This document shows, piece by piece, positions 36,504 to 44,965 of a stretch of DNA of 64,000 nt. The DNA lies in the NCBI GenBank assembly GCA_041395865.1, contig JAWKZQ010000006.1, positions 62,001 to 126,000 of the forward strand, given 5' to 3'. The DNA is from IMCC2047 sp041395865. Lineage in GTDB: Bacteria; Pseudomonadota; Gammaproteobacteria; Pseudomonadales; IMCC2047. The position numbers and the translations under genes were made by a program. Below the pieces are notes generated by a model that saw nothing but the letters and a program-made list of their open reading frames with translations, made no database searches and was not told the origin of the DNA. Numbering within the stretch: position 1 is the stretch's first letter; every line of letters starts with the position of its first letter.

Positions 36504-36580
36504 AGGCGCGTAGCTCAGTTGGTTAGAGCACCACCTTGACATGGTGGGGGTCGGTGGTTCGAATCCACTCGCGCCTACCA
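36504..36580 (+). tRNA. tRNA-Val (anticodon GAC)
   Basis: 77 bases with an encoded CCA. Acceptor AGGCGCG pairs with CGCGCCT; the anticodon stem is CCACC/GGTGG with loop TTGACAT (GAC at 36538-36540); the T-arm is GGTTCGAATCC. A 9-bp inverted repeat (CTACCAGTT/AACTGGTAG, 36575-36595) begins inside its 3' end and is followed by TTTCCC; it may help termination or 3' processing. Confidence 0.97.
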
Positions 36581-36698
36581 GTTTTTAACTGGTAGTTTCC
36601 CAAGCCGTTTTGCGGTATCGTCCCGCCTTAAGCAGTTCCACAAAATCATACGCCCCAGCATTTATAATTATAAAGACGTATTCAATAGGAGAACTCGT

Positions 36699-37790
36699 GT
36701 GAAACCAGCCGTAAGAGTCGCAGTAACCGGCGCCGCGGGCAATATTGCCTACTCCCTTTTATTTAAAATTGCTGCCGGCGAAATGCTTGGCAATGATCAG
36801 CCTGTCATTCTGCAACTGGTGGAAATTCCTCAAGCGATCGGTGCCTTGCGCGGCGTTGCCATGGAACTCGAAGACTGCGCCTTCCCTTTGCTTCAACAGG
36901 TCAGCGTTCATGATAATCCGGAAGAAGGATTCAAGGGCGTTCATTATGCATTGCTGGTTGGCGCTCGCCCACGCGGGCCGGGCATGGAGCGTAAAGACCT
37001 GCTTGAAGCCAATGCGGCCATTTTTTCTGTGCAGGGTAAGGCCCTGAACGATAATGCCAACCCGGATGTGCGTGTGTTGGTTGTCGGTAACCCTGCCAAC
37101 ACCAATGCGCTGATTGCCAGCCGTAACGCACCCGATTTAATCCCGAGCCAGTTTACGGCCATGACTCGCCTGGATCACCAGCGCGCCAAAGGCATTTTGG
37201 CCAATCGCCTCGGCGCCAGTGTCAATGAAGTGAAAGGCGTGACCATCTGGGGTAATCATTCCGCAACGCAATACCCGGACCTGCATCAGGCGACTGTATA
37301 TGGCGAGCCGGTTTTGTCGTTGATCGATGAAGATTGGTATAAGCAGGATTATATTTCCCTGATCCAAAAGCGCGGTGCAGCCATTATCAATGCCCGCGGC
37401 GCATCGAGTGCAGCTTCGGCGGCGCAGGCGGCGATTAGTCACATGCGTAGCTGGGCGCTGGGTAGCGGCGATGACTGGGTCAGCATGGCAATTCCAAGTG
37501 ATGGAAGCTATGGTATCGCGACCGGTATCATCTATTCGTTCCCTGTGCGTTGTAATTACGGGCGCTATGAAATTGTTCAGGGATTGGCGCTGAATGAGTT
37601 TTCCAGGCAGCGTATGAAGGATACCGAAAAGGAGTTGCTTGAGGAGCGGGCGGATGTGAATCACTTGCTGCCTGCTGAGACAGCAGCGCGCATGGAGGAT
37701 CCTTTTGGCCGTGCCGGGCAATCCGACGAACTTGATGCAGAGTGTCTGCGAAGTGGATCGGTGGTCGTTAAGACCGATAGAGTCTGCTAG
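36699..37790 (+). CDS. mdh: malate dehydrogenase with C-terminal extension
   Basis: 363 residues from a GTG with AGGAGA 6 bases upstream. NAD site TGAAGNIAYSL, substrate-binding GARPRGPGMERKD, NPANTN, catalytic D159 (TRLDH) and H187 (WGNHSA). This is the LDH-like cytosolic MDH type common in gammaproteobacteria; it oxidises malate to oxaloacetate in the TCA cycle. The conserved protein normally ends near the EERADVNHLL segment (about residue 324). Here the frame runs on for about 39 more residues, acidic then basic, with no domain I recognise. A terminator lies 40 bases after the stop. The core assignment is firm; the tail is unexplained. Confidence 0.93.
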   Translation: MKPAVRVAVTGAAGNIAYSLLFKIAAGEMLGNDQPVILQLVEIPQAIGALRGVAMELEDCAFPLLQQVSVHDNPEEGFKGVHYALLVGARPRGPGMERKDLLEANAAIFSVQGKALNDNANPDVRVLVVGNPANTNALIASRNAPDLIPSQFTAMTRLDHQRAKGILANRLGASVNEVKGVTIWGNHSATQYPDLHQATVYGEPVLSLIDEDWYKQDYISLIQKRGAAIINARGASSAASAAQAAISHMRSWALGSGDDWVSMAIPSDGSYGIATGIIYSFPVRCNYGRYEIVQGLALNEFSRQRMKDTEKELLEERADVNHLLPAETAARMEDPFGRAGQSDELDAECLRSGSVVVKTDRVC

Positions 37791-37832
37791 ACTCGCCTGA
37801 GGTTTGCGTCGCTTACCGGCGCAACAAAATTC

Positions 37833-37868
37833 AACACCCGCATACGTTTCCGCATGTGGGTGTTTTTT
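37833..37868 (+). terminator. rho-independent terminator after mdh
   Basis: A 14-bp stem with two G-T pairs (AACACCCGCATACG with CGCATGTGGGTGTT), a TTTC loop and a T-run. Confidence 0.9.
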
Positions 37869-37922
37869 ATTTAAGGTTCACGTGGCCTTTTGTAGGGGTC
37901 ACCACTGATAAAAGGACAAAAG

Positions 37923-39848
37923 ATGCCAGTTATTACCCTTCCTGACGGTTCTGAACGACGTTTCGATAAGCCTGTTTCAATCTATGATGTTGCTGCCGAT
38001 ATCGGTCCCGGGCTTGCTAAAGCGACGCTGGGCGGCAAGATAAATGGCGAGCCTGCCGATGCGCATGATCTGATCACCGAAGATGCCGAGTTGGTCATCT
38101 ATACCCCTAAAGATGAAGAGGGTATTGAGATCATCCGTCACTCCTGTGCGCACCTGCTTGGACATGCCATCAAGCAATTATGGCCGGATACCAAAATGGC
38201 CATTGGCCCGGTGATTGAAAACGGCTTTTACTACGACGTTGACCTTGAGCACCGTATCACCGATGAGGATATGGAAGCGCTCGAAAAGCGCATGAGGGAA
38301 CTGGTAAAAACCCAATACGATGTCGTTAAGAAAAAGGTGAGCTGGCAGGAAGCGCTGGATACCTTCGTCGAACGAGGCGAAACCTATAAACAGGAGATTT
38401 TGCAGCAGGATATTGATCCCTCGGATTCTCCAGGCCTTTATCACCACCAGGAATACATTGATATGTGTCGCGGTCCGCACGTGCCGAACATGCGTTTCTG
38501 CGAGCATTTCAAGTTAATGCGTGTTTCTGGCGCGTACTGGCGTGGCGATTCCGATAACAAGATGCTGCAACGGATTTACGGCACGGCTTGGGCGGACAAA
38601 AAACAGCTGAAGCAGTACCTTCATTTCCTGGAGGAGGCCAGCAAGCGCGACCACCGTAAACTGGCCAAGAAAATGGACCTGTTCCATCTCCAGGAAGAGG
38701 CGCCGGGCATGGTTTTTTGGCACCCTAGGGGTTGGTCGATTTATCAGACTGTTGAGCAGTACATGCGTAACGTGCAGCGTGATAATGGCTATCAGGAAAT
38801 CAAAACCCCGCAATTGGTGGACTTCAGCCTATGGCAGCGCTCCGGTCATGCCGACAAGTTTGGCGATGAGATGTTTTCCTCCCACTCGGAGAACCGTGAC
38901 TATGCGGTGAAACCCATGAACTGCCCCTGCCATGTGCAGGTGTTCAACCAAGGGTTGCGCAGCTACCGGGATTTGCCGCTTCGGCTTGCTGAGTTTGGCT
39001 GTTGTCACCGCAACGAACCGACCGGTACTTTGCAGGGCTTGATGCGTGTTCGCGGATTTGTACAGGATGATGCGCATATTTTCTGTGCTGAATCTCAGAT
39101 CCAGGAAGAGGTGGCCACCTTTATCGAGCTGCTGTATAGCGTTTATCGTGACTTTGGTTTCGACGATGTCCTGGTTAAGCTCTCCACCCGCCCGGAGCAG
39201 CGCGTTGGTTCCGATGAGGTTTGGGACAAGGCTGAGGAAGCGCTTCAGCTGGCATTGGATAACAAAGGCATTGCCTGGGAGCTGCAGCCTGGCGAAGGGG
39301 CCTTTTATGGTCCGAAAATCGAGTTCTCACTGCGTGATTGCCTGGGCCGCGTCTGGCAGTGCGGCACTATTCAGGTGGACTTTTCAATGCCGGGACGCCT
39401 TGATGCCCAGTATGTGGCAGAGGATGGAAGCCGCCAGATTCCGGTCATGCTGCACCGCGCAATTCTGGGTTCTTTCGAACGTTTTATCGGTATCTTGATT
39501 GAACATTTTGCCGGCGCATTCCCGGCTTGGCTGGCGCCTGAGCAGGCTGTAATTGTCAATATTACTGACAGTCAGGCCGATTATTGCCAAAACCTTGAAA
39601 AAACCTTGAAAAATAAAGGCTTTAGGGTGTTCTCGGACTTGAGAAACGAAAAGATCGGCTTTAAAATTCGCGAGCACTCGATTCAGAAGATTCCTTACGT
39701 GTTGGTTGTCGGGGATAAAGAGATGGAAGCCGGCCAGGTGGCAGTACGTACCCAGAAGGGTGAGGACCTGGGTTCCATGACTATCGAGGCGTTTTGTGAA
39801 CGGCTGCAGGGCGATGTGGCTCGATTGGGCCGTTCGGACGAACAATAG
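37923..39848 (+). CDS. thrS: threonyl-tRNA synthetase
   Basis: 641 residues. N-terminal TGS domain (about 1-62), an editing domain with HSCAHLLGHA, a class II catalytic core with PMNCPCHVQVF (zinc Cys), motif 2 region CCHRNEPTGTLQGLMRVR, motif 3 HRAILGSFERFIGILIEH, and a C-terminal anticodon-binding domain. It charges tRNA-Thr and removes mis-charged Ser. A good AAAGGA site precedes the ATG. It heads the conserved thrS-infC-rpmI-rplT-pheST-ihfA run. Confidence 0.98.
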   Translation: MPVITLPDGSERRFDKPVSIYDVAADIGPGLAKATLGGKINGEPADAHDLITEDAELVIYTPKDEEGIEIIRHSCAHLLGHAIKQLWPDTKMAIGPVIENGFYYDVDLEHRITDEDMEALEKRMRELVKTQYDVVKKKVSWQEALDTFVERGETYKQEILQQDIDPSDSPGLYHHQEYIDMCRGPHVPNMRFCEHFKLMRVSGAYWRGDSDNKMLQRIYGTAWADKKQLKQYLHFLEEASKRDHRKLAKKMDLFHLQEEAPGMVFWHPRGWSIYQTVEQYMRNVQRDNGYQEIKTPQLVDFSLWQRSGHADKFGDEMFSSHSENRDYAVKPMNCPCHVQVFNQGLRSYRDLPLRLAEFGCCHRNEPTGTLQGLMRVRGFVQDDAHIFCAESQIQEEVATFIELLYSVYRDFGFDDVLVKLSTRPEQRVGSDEVWDKAEEALQLALDNKGIAWELQPGEGAFYGPKIEFSLRDCLGRVWQCGTIQVDFSMPGRLDAQYVAEDGSRQIPVMLHRAILGSFERFIGILIEHFAGAFPAWLAPEQAVIVNITDSQADYCQNLEKTLKNKGFRVFSDLRNEKIGFKIREHSIQKIPYVLVVGDKEMEAGQVAVRTQKGEDLGSMTIEAFCERLQGDVARLGRSDEQ

Positions 39849-39872
39849 AATTAGGAGAGACTCGTCAACATA

Positions 39873-40397
39873 ATGAAAGGCAGATCAAAAAAAGCCAATA
39901 TCAATGGTGATATTCAGGCATCTGAAGTTCGACTGGTAGGCGCTAATGGCGAACAGGTCGGTATTGTAACCATTGAGGAAGCGCTTGAAGCTGCTCAACA
40001 GGCTAAGCTGGATCTGGTGGAGATTGCTCCGGATGCCCAGCCTCCTGTCTGTAAAATTATGGATTACGGCAAGAAGCTGTTTGACGAGAAGAAACAACAG
40101 GCGGCTAACCGCAAGAAAGCGCGGCAGACGCAGGTTAAGGAAATCAAGTTTAGACCAGGGACGGAAGAAGGGGATTATCAGGTAAAACTACGCAACCTGA
40201 TACGTTTCCTGACTCATGGGGACAAAGCCAAGGTAACCTGTCGGTTCCGTGGCCGAGAAATGGCTCATCAGGATATTGGTCTGGCGCTGATGAAGCGGGT
40301 CGCTGAAGACCTGGCTGAATACGGCGCTGTGGAGCAACAGCCGAAACCGGAAGGTCGGCAGATCACGATGGTGCTAGCCCCAGTTAAGAAAAGGTGA
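39873..40397 (+). CDS. infC: translation initiation factor IF-3
   Basis: 174 residues. The N-terminal domain (NINGDIQASEVRL) and C-terminal domain (VKEIKFRPGTEEGDYQVKL, FRGREMAHQ) are standard. The start is noteworthy: the ATG aligns with the AUU start of E. coli infC (both are followed by Lys-Gly) and is preceded directly by ATA. The Shine-Dalgarno (AGGAGAG, 39853-39859) is 13 bases from the ATG and 10 from the ATA. In E. coli the non-AUG start allows IF-3 to repress itself. If ATG is used here that control would be weakened; use of ATA, one codon earlier, would preserve it. Confidence 0.96.
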   Translation: MKGRSKKANINGDIQASEVRLVGANGEQVGIVTIEEALEAAQQAKLDLVEIAPDAQPPVCKIMDYGKKLFDEKKQQAANRKKARQTQVKEIKFRPGTEEGDYQVKLRNLIRFLTHGDKAKVTCRFRGREMAHQDIGLALMKRVAEDLAEYGAVEQQPKPEGRQITMVLAPVKKR

Positions 40398-40483
40398 TAG
40401 CGGAATTTTGGGCCGCTAACGCTTTTAAATATAAATAGAGTCAGCATAAGCCGACTCAAAAATACGAATGCGGAGTATTTGTA
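40398..40483 (+). promoter_or_regulatory. structured leader before rpmI-rplT
   Basis: Three consecutive small hairpins: TAGCGG/CCGCTA (40398-40418), GAGTC/GACTC (about 40438-40458), and AAATAC/GTATTT just before rpmI, whose loop and right arm contain the GGAG ribosome binding site. L20 is known to repress rpmI-rplT through the leader in enterics; the layout here fits that type of control, which is inference. Confidence 0.4.
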
Positions 40484-40678
40484 ATGCCAAAAATCAAATC
40501 TAACAGTGGAGCAGCCAAACGCTTTAAGAAAACGGCGAATGGCTTCAAACGTAAACAATCCTTCAGAAGTCACATTCTGACCAAGAAAAGCACCAAGCGT
40601 AAGCGTCATTTGCGTGGTTTGCAGCAAATTCATGCTGCGGATAAAGCACTGGTTCAACGCATGTTGCCAAACCTGTAA
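40484..40678 (+). CDS. rpmI: 50S ribosomal protein L35
   Basis: 64 residues, very basic, with the L35 signature KSNSGAAKRFKKT near the N-terminus and KRHLRGL further on. Length fits the family. It sits in the invariant infC-rpmI-rplT order, 27 bases before rplT. Confidence 0.97.
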   Translation: MPKIKSNSGAAKRFKKTANGFKRKQSFRSHILTKKSTKRKRHLRGLQQIHAADKALVQRMLPNL

Positions 40679-40705
40679 TTGACTGGACTTCAAGAGGATT
40701 AAATT

Positions 40706-41065
40706 ATGCCACGCGTAAAAACAGGTGTGACCGCCCATAAGCGTCACAAAAAAGTTTTAAAACAGGCCAAAGGTTATTACGGTGCACGTAGCCGTGTTTA
40801 CCGCGTTGCCAAGCAGGCAGTGATCAAAGCCGGTCAATATGCATACCGTGACCGTCGTCAACGTAAGCGTCAGTTCCGTGCGCTTTGGATTGCCCGTATC
40901 AACGCGGCTGCCCGTATCAACGGTATTTCTTACAGCCGTCTGATCGCAGGCCTGAAAAAAGCATCCATCGAAATCGATCGTAAGATGCTGGCTGACCTGG
41001 CGGTTCAGGAAAAGGCTGCATTTGCTGCCATTGCTGAAAAAGCGAAAGAAGCTCTGGCTGCCTAA
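40706..41065 (+). CDS. rplT: 50S ribosomal protein L20
   Basis: 119 residues. L20 signature with basic N-terminus (PRVKTGVTAHKRHKK), AKGYYGARSRVYR and FRALWIARINAAAR. Early 23S rRNA assembly protein and, in enterics, repressor of its own operon. AGAGGA ribosome binding site. Followed by a leader of about 127 bases before pheS. Confidence 0.98.
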   Translation: MPRVKTGVTAHKRHKKVLKQAKGYYGARSRVYRVAKQAVIKAGQYAYRDRRQRKRQFRALWIARINAAARINGISYSRLIAGLKKASIEIDRKMLADLAVQEKAAFAAIAEKAKEALAA

Positions 41066-41133
41066 TCACTGGATTTTTACAGTGATTGATTGTTGACTGC
41101 AGGTTCTGCAAGCCACAATCAAAAATAAGTCTC

Positions 41134-41172
41134 AATAGGGGGTGGAGCATAAAAACTTCACCCCCTATTTTT
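41134..41172 (+). terminator. terminator or attenuator hairpin between rplT and pheS
   Basis: A 14-bp stem (AATAGGGGGTGGAG with CTTCACCCCCTATT, one G-T pair), an 8-base A-rich loop and the T-rich run TTTTTATTTC, ending about 20 bases before pheS. Two smaller hairpins precede it (41064-41087, and TGCAG/CTGCA around 41100). In E. coli pheST is attenuated through a Phe-rich leader peptide; here I find no separate leader peptide upstream of the hairpin, so the mechanism is open. At minimum it should lower readthrough from the ribosomal genes into pheST. Confidence 0.7.
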
Positions 41173-41192
41173 ATTTCTATGGGGAAAACACG

Positions 41193-42209
41193 ATGGAGAA
41201 TCTGAGCGTTCTCGTGGAACAGGCGCAGGCCGCAGTTGCACAGGCGACGGATGAGCAAACGCTGGAACAATTGCGTGTTCAGTATCTGGGAAAGAAGGGT
41301 GAAATTACTCAGCTGTTGAAGGGTTTGGGAAAACTATCGGCCGAAGAGCGCCCGGAGGCCGGTGCCAAGATCAATGTGGCAAAACAGCAGGTTAATGAAA
41401 GTATCACAGCCCGTAAATCGACGCTCAGTGAGGCTGCCTTAAATGCACGCTTGGCCAGTGAAACAATTGATGTGACGCTGCCCGGACGTGATAAATGCTG
41501 CGGTAATCTGCATCCGGTTACCCATACGATGGAGCGGATTGAAACGTTCTTTTCCAATATGGGGTACGGTGTTGCGGAAGGTCCGGAAATCGAAGACGAT
41601 TACCACAACTTCGAAGCGCTCAATATCCCCTCTCACCACCCGGCACGTGCTATGCACGATACCTTTTATTTCGATGCGCACACCCTGTTAAGAACGCATA
41701 CCTCGCCGGTTCAGGTTCGTGTGATGGAAAAACAACAGCCGCCTTTGCGTGTCATCTGTCCGGGGCGTGTGTACCGTTGTGATTCCGATTTAACCCATAC
41801 GCCGATGTTCCATCAGGTTGAAGGGCTGGTGGTGGATAAGGATGTTAATTTTGCCCAGCTGAAGGGAACCGTCGAAGAGTTTCTGAAAGTGTTCTTCGAA
41901 AAGGAACTGGCGGTGCGATTCAGACCTTCCTATTTTCCTTTCACTGAGCCCTCTGCAGAGGTGGATATTGCCTGCGTGATGTGTAATGGCGAAGGCTGCC
42001 GCGTGTGCTCACACACGGGTTGGCTGGAGGTGATGGGATGCGGCATGGTGCACCCTAATGTATTCAAATCCTCCGGTATCGATTCGGAACAGTTCAGTGG
42101 CTTTGCCTTTGGTATGGGGGTTGAGCGACTGGCGATGTTGCGCTATGGAGTCAATGACTTACGACTCTTTTTTGAAAACGATCTTAAGTTTTTGTCGCAG
42201 TTCAATTAG
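41193..42209 (+). CDS. pheS: phenylalanyl-tRNA synthetase alpha subunit
   Basis: 338 residues from the ATG beginning MENLSVLVEQ, the usual PheS start. An in-frame GTG 51 bases upstream lies inside the terminator hairpin and would add a Phe/Tyr-rich stretch foreign to the family. Coiled-coil N-terminus (to about 90), then a class II core with GYGVAEGPEIEDDYHNFEALN, motif 2 VYRCDSDLTHTPMFHQ and motif 3 GFAFGMGVERLAML. It forms the alpha2-beta2 enzyme with PheT. Confidence 0.97.
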   Translation: MENLSVLVEQAQAAVAQATDEQTLEQLRVQYLGKKGEITQLLKGLGKLSAEERPEAGAKINVAKQQVNESITARKSTLSEAALNARLASETIDVTLPGRDKCCGNLHPVTHTMERIETFFSNMGYGVAEGPEIEDDYHNFEALNIPSHHPARAMHDTFYFDAHTLLRTHTSPVQVRVMEKQQPPLRVICPGRVYRCDSDLTHTPMFHQVEGLVVDKDVNFAQLKGTVEEFLKVFFEKELAVRFRPSYFPFTEPSAEVDIACVMCNGEGCRVCSHTGWLEVMGCGMVHPNVFKSSGIDSEQFSGFAFGMGVERLAMLRYGVNDLRLFFENDLKFLSQFN

Positions 42210-42279
42210 CGGCTGAGCAGTTGTTTATAGGGCCTGCGGCGGCGGGTTTAAGTGAATACAAAAGAATTTGGATTAATAG

Positions 42280-44613
42280 ATGAAAGTCAGTGAACAGTGG
42301 CTGAGAGAGTGGGTAAACCCTCGTATTGATTCCGACGATCTGGTTGCGCAGTTAACAATGGCCGGCCTTGAAGTCGATGGTACCGAGCCGGTTGCGGGAG
42401 ATTTTCGCGGTGTTGTGGTTGCTGAAATACAGCAGGCTGAACAGCATCCGGATGCCGATAAGTTAAGCGTTTGCCAGGTCAGCAATGGTTCCGAAGTGTT
42501 TCAGGTGGTATGCGGCGCGCCAAATGCTCGTGCCGGTATCAAGGTTGCGTTGGCAGAAGTGAGTGCGGTGCTGCCGGGTAATTTTAAAATCAAAAAGGCG
42601 AAGCTGCGCGGTGTGGAATCCCATGGCATGTTGTGCGGTGCTGACGAGCTGGGTATCGGTGAAAATACCGGCGGGATTATGGAACTGCCTGCCAATGCGC
42701 CGGTGGGTGCTGATATCCGTTGCTATCTGAACCTTGAAGACAAGGTGATTGATATTGATCTGACGCCTAACCGCGGTGACTGCTTGAGCATGGCAGGGTT
42801 GGCACGTGAAGTGGGCGTGCTTAATAAGGCCGATGTAACGACTGTGGTCGTCACCGAGGTGTCGCCAGTAAGCGATGCGGTCCATGACGTGACCGTGCAG
42901 GCGAAGGCTGACTGCCCGCGCTATGTGGGACGAGTGATCAACAATATTGACGTGACTGCGGCAACGCCTCAGTGGATGGTTGAGCGCCTGCGTCGTTCCG
43001 GCATTCGTTCCATTGACGCGGTTGTCGATGTTACAAATTATGTGCTGCTTGAATTAGGTCAGCCGATGCATGCCTTCGACCGGGATAAGCTCCGGGGCGC
43101 TATTGCAGTTCGCATGGCAGGTGAGGGTGAAAAGCTGACGCTTTTGGACGAGCAGGAAGTGACCCTGACGGCGGATACGCTGGTTATCGCAGATGCCTCT
43201 GGGCCTTTGGCGATGGCAGGTGTCATGGGCGGTGCGTCGACAGGCGTTAGCAGTGAAACGCAGCATATTTTCCTGGAAAGTGCTTTTTTCCAGCCAACCA
43301 CCATCGCTGGAAAGGCGCGTAGCTACGGGTTGCATACGGACTCCTCGCACCGTTTTGAACGCGGTGTTGATTTCGCCCTGCAGCGTCAGGCGGTCGAGCG
43401 CGCAACCGAGCTTTTACTGGAGATTGTGGGTGGTGAGCCTGGCCCGGTTATCGAAGTGGTTTCTGAAGCTGACCTGCCTCAGCGCTCTGCCGTCATTTTA
43501 CGGGAAGAACGGGTTAAGAGCCTTTTGGCGCTGGATATCGGCGGTGCCGAGATTGTCGATATCCTGCAGCGTCTTGGTTTGGGTGTTGAGGAGTCCGCCT
43601 CTGGCGAATGGAAAGTGGCGGTGCCTTCCTATCGCTTTGATATTGCCATTGAGGCGGACTTGATCGAAGAGCTGGCGCGGATTTATGGTTATAACCGGCT
43701 GCCTGTTTGTGCCCCTACAACAACGCTGACGCCGATGCCGGTGAAAGAAACAAACGTTTCCATCAAAGCGCTGCGTCGGGTTTTGTTGGCGCGTGGCTAC
43801 AACGAGGCAATTACCTACAGCTTTGTTGACCCGAAAATTCAGGCTTATTTTGACGATGGCGAGCAAAGTATCGCACTGGCGAATCCGATTTCAGCGGATA
43901 TGTCGGTCATGCGTACCTCGCTATGGCCCGGTTTGGTGCAAGCGCTGCAATACAATCAGAATCGCCAGCAGCAGCGTGTACGTCTGTTTGAAAGCGGTCT
44001 TACCTTTAAGCGTAAAGGTGAAAAAATAGAGCAGGTTGCGCGTATTGGTGGTGTTATCGCGGGTGGTCGTAGTGAAGAAAGCTGGCACGGCAAGGTGCAA
44101 TCCGTTGATTTTTACGACGCCAAGGGTGATCTGGAGGCTTTGCTGTCGCTTGGTGGGGCTGCTGAAACCTTTGATTTCAAGACCAAGACTCATCGTGCGT
44201 TACACCCCGGGCAGTCGGCGGTTATCCTGAAAAATGGTCAAGAGGTTGGCTATCTTGGAGCGCTGCATCCGTCCCTGGAAAAAACGCTGGGGCTGAGCGG
44301 GCCTGTGTACCTCTTCGAGCTGGACCTGGTTGCTGTTCAGGAAGGCCGGCTGGCAAGCTTCCGCGAGTTGTCAAAATTCCCGGAAGTTCGCCGAGACTTG
44401 GCTATACTTGTTTCAAGCTCCACAGAACTATCGGCCATTGTTCAAGCAATGCAAGCTTCGGCAGGGGAATGGTTGTCAGATGTGCGCCTGTTTGACCTTT
44501 ACGAAGGGAAGGGTATTGAGCCCGGTTATAAGAGTCTTGCCTTGGGTATCACCTGGCAGCATCCAGAGCGTACGCTGACGATGAAGAAATTTCCGGATTT
44601 GTTGATTGCATAA
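42280..44613 (+). CDS. pheT: phenylalanyl-tRNA synthetase beta subunit, 3' end frameshifted
   Basis: 777 residues as read: tRNA-binding EMAP-like domain (about 40-150), B3/B4 editing module, B5 domain, core-like region, and most of the C-terminal ferredoxin-fold anticodon-binding domain. From codon 768 the sequence (MKKFPDLLIA) no longer matches the family. In the frame one base back, starting with GAT at 44580, translation gives DEEISGFVDC... ending FNAKLRG and a TGA at 44655-44657, the normal PheT C-terminus, 5 bases before ihfA. So a single base is missing at about 44578-44580. It may be a sequence error or a true mutation that alters about the last 25 residues. Confidence 0.93.
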   Translation: MKVSEQWLREWVNPRIDSDDLVAQLTMAGLEVDGTEPVAGDFRGVVVAEIQQAEQHPDADKLSVCQVSNGSEVFQVVCGAPNARAGIKVALAEVSAVLPGNFKIKKAKLRGVESHGMLCGADELGIGENTGGIMELPANAPVGADIRCYLNLEDKVIDIDLTPNRGDCLSMAGLAREVGVLNKADVTTVVVTEVSPVSDAVHDVTVQAKADCPRYVGRVINNIDVTAATPQWMVERLRRSGIRSIDAVVDVTNYVLLELGQPMHAFDRDKLRGAIAVRMAGEGEKLTLLDEQEVTLTADTLVIADASGPLAMAGVMGGASTGVSSETQHIFLESAFFQPTTIAGKARSYGLHTDSSHRFERGVDFALQRQAVERATELLLEIVGGEPGPVIEVVSEADLPQRSAVILREERVKSLLALDIGGAEIVDILQRLGLGVEESASGEWKVAVPSYRFDIAIEADLIEELARIYGYNRLPVCAPTTTLTPMPVKETNVSIKALRRVLLARGYNEAITYSFVDPKIQAYFDDGEQSIALANPISADMSVMRTSLWPGLVQALQYNQNRQQQRVRLFESGLTFKRKGEKIEQVARIGGVIAGGRSEESWHGKVQSVDFYDAKGDLEALLSLGGAAETFDFKTKTHRALHPGQSAVILKNGQEVGYLGALHPSLEKTLGLSGPVYLFELDLVAVQEGRLASFRELSKFPEVRRDLAILVSSSTELSAIVQAMQASAGEWLSDVRLFDLYEGKGIEPGYKSLALGITWQHPERTLTMKKFPDLLIA

Positions 44614-44662
44614 TCAATGAGTTAGGGTCAAAATTTAATGCAAAATTAAGGGGCTGATTTAG

Positions 44663-44965
44663 ATGGGAGCTTTAACAAAAGCCGCGATTGCAGAAAAGCT
44701 TTTTGATGAGTTGGGCTTGAACAAGCGTGAAGCCAAGGAAATCGTGGAGATGTTCTTTGGCGAAGTGCGAGAGAGCTTGATCAGTAACGAGCAGGTTAAA
44801 CTATCCGGTTTTGGTAACTTCGGCCTGCGTGATAAAAAAGAACGGCCAGGACGTAATCCAAAAACGGGCGAAGATATTCCCATTAGCGCACGCCGCGTGG
44901 TGACATTCCGCCCAGGACAAAAACTAAAAGCAAAAGTAGAAGATTATGCTGGAACCAAGTCATAA
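44663..44965 (+). CDS. ihfA: integration host factor subunit alpha
   Basis: 100 residues, DNABII family: LTKAAIAEKLFDELGLNK, then KLSGFGNFGLRDKKERPGRNPKTGEDIPI and the VVTFRPGQKLK end, typical IhfA. AAGGGG serves as ribosome binding site. It partners IhfB (26309). The pheST-ihfA order is conserved, and its 3' end overlaps the MerR-like gene by 20 bases. Confidence 0.97.
   Translation: MGALTKAAIAEKLFDELGLNKREAKEIVEMFFGEVRESLISNEQVKLSGFGNFGLRDKKERPGRNPKTGEDIPISARRVVTFRPGQKLKAKVEDYAGTKS

Noticed and set aside
41066..41133. Separate pheM-like leader peptide before pheST
   Set aside because: Short frames in this gap contain no Phe codon cluster and have no convincing start.
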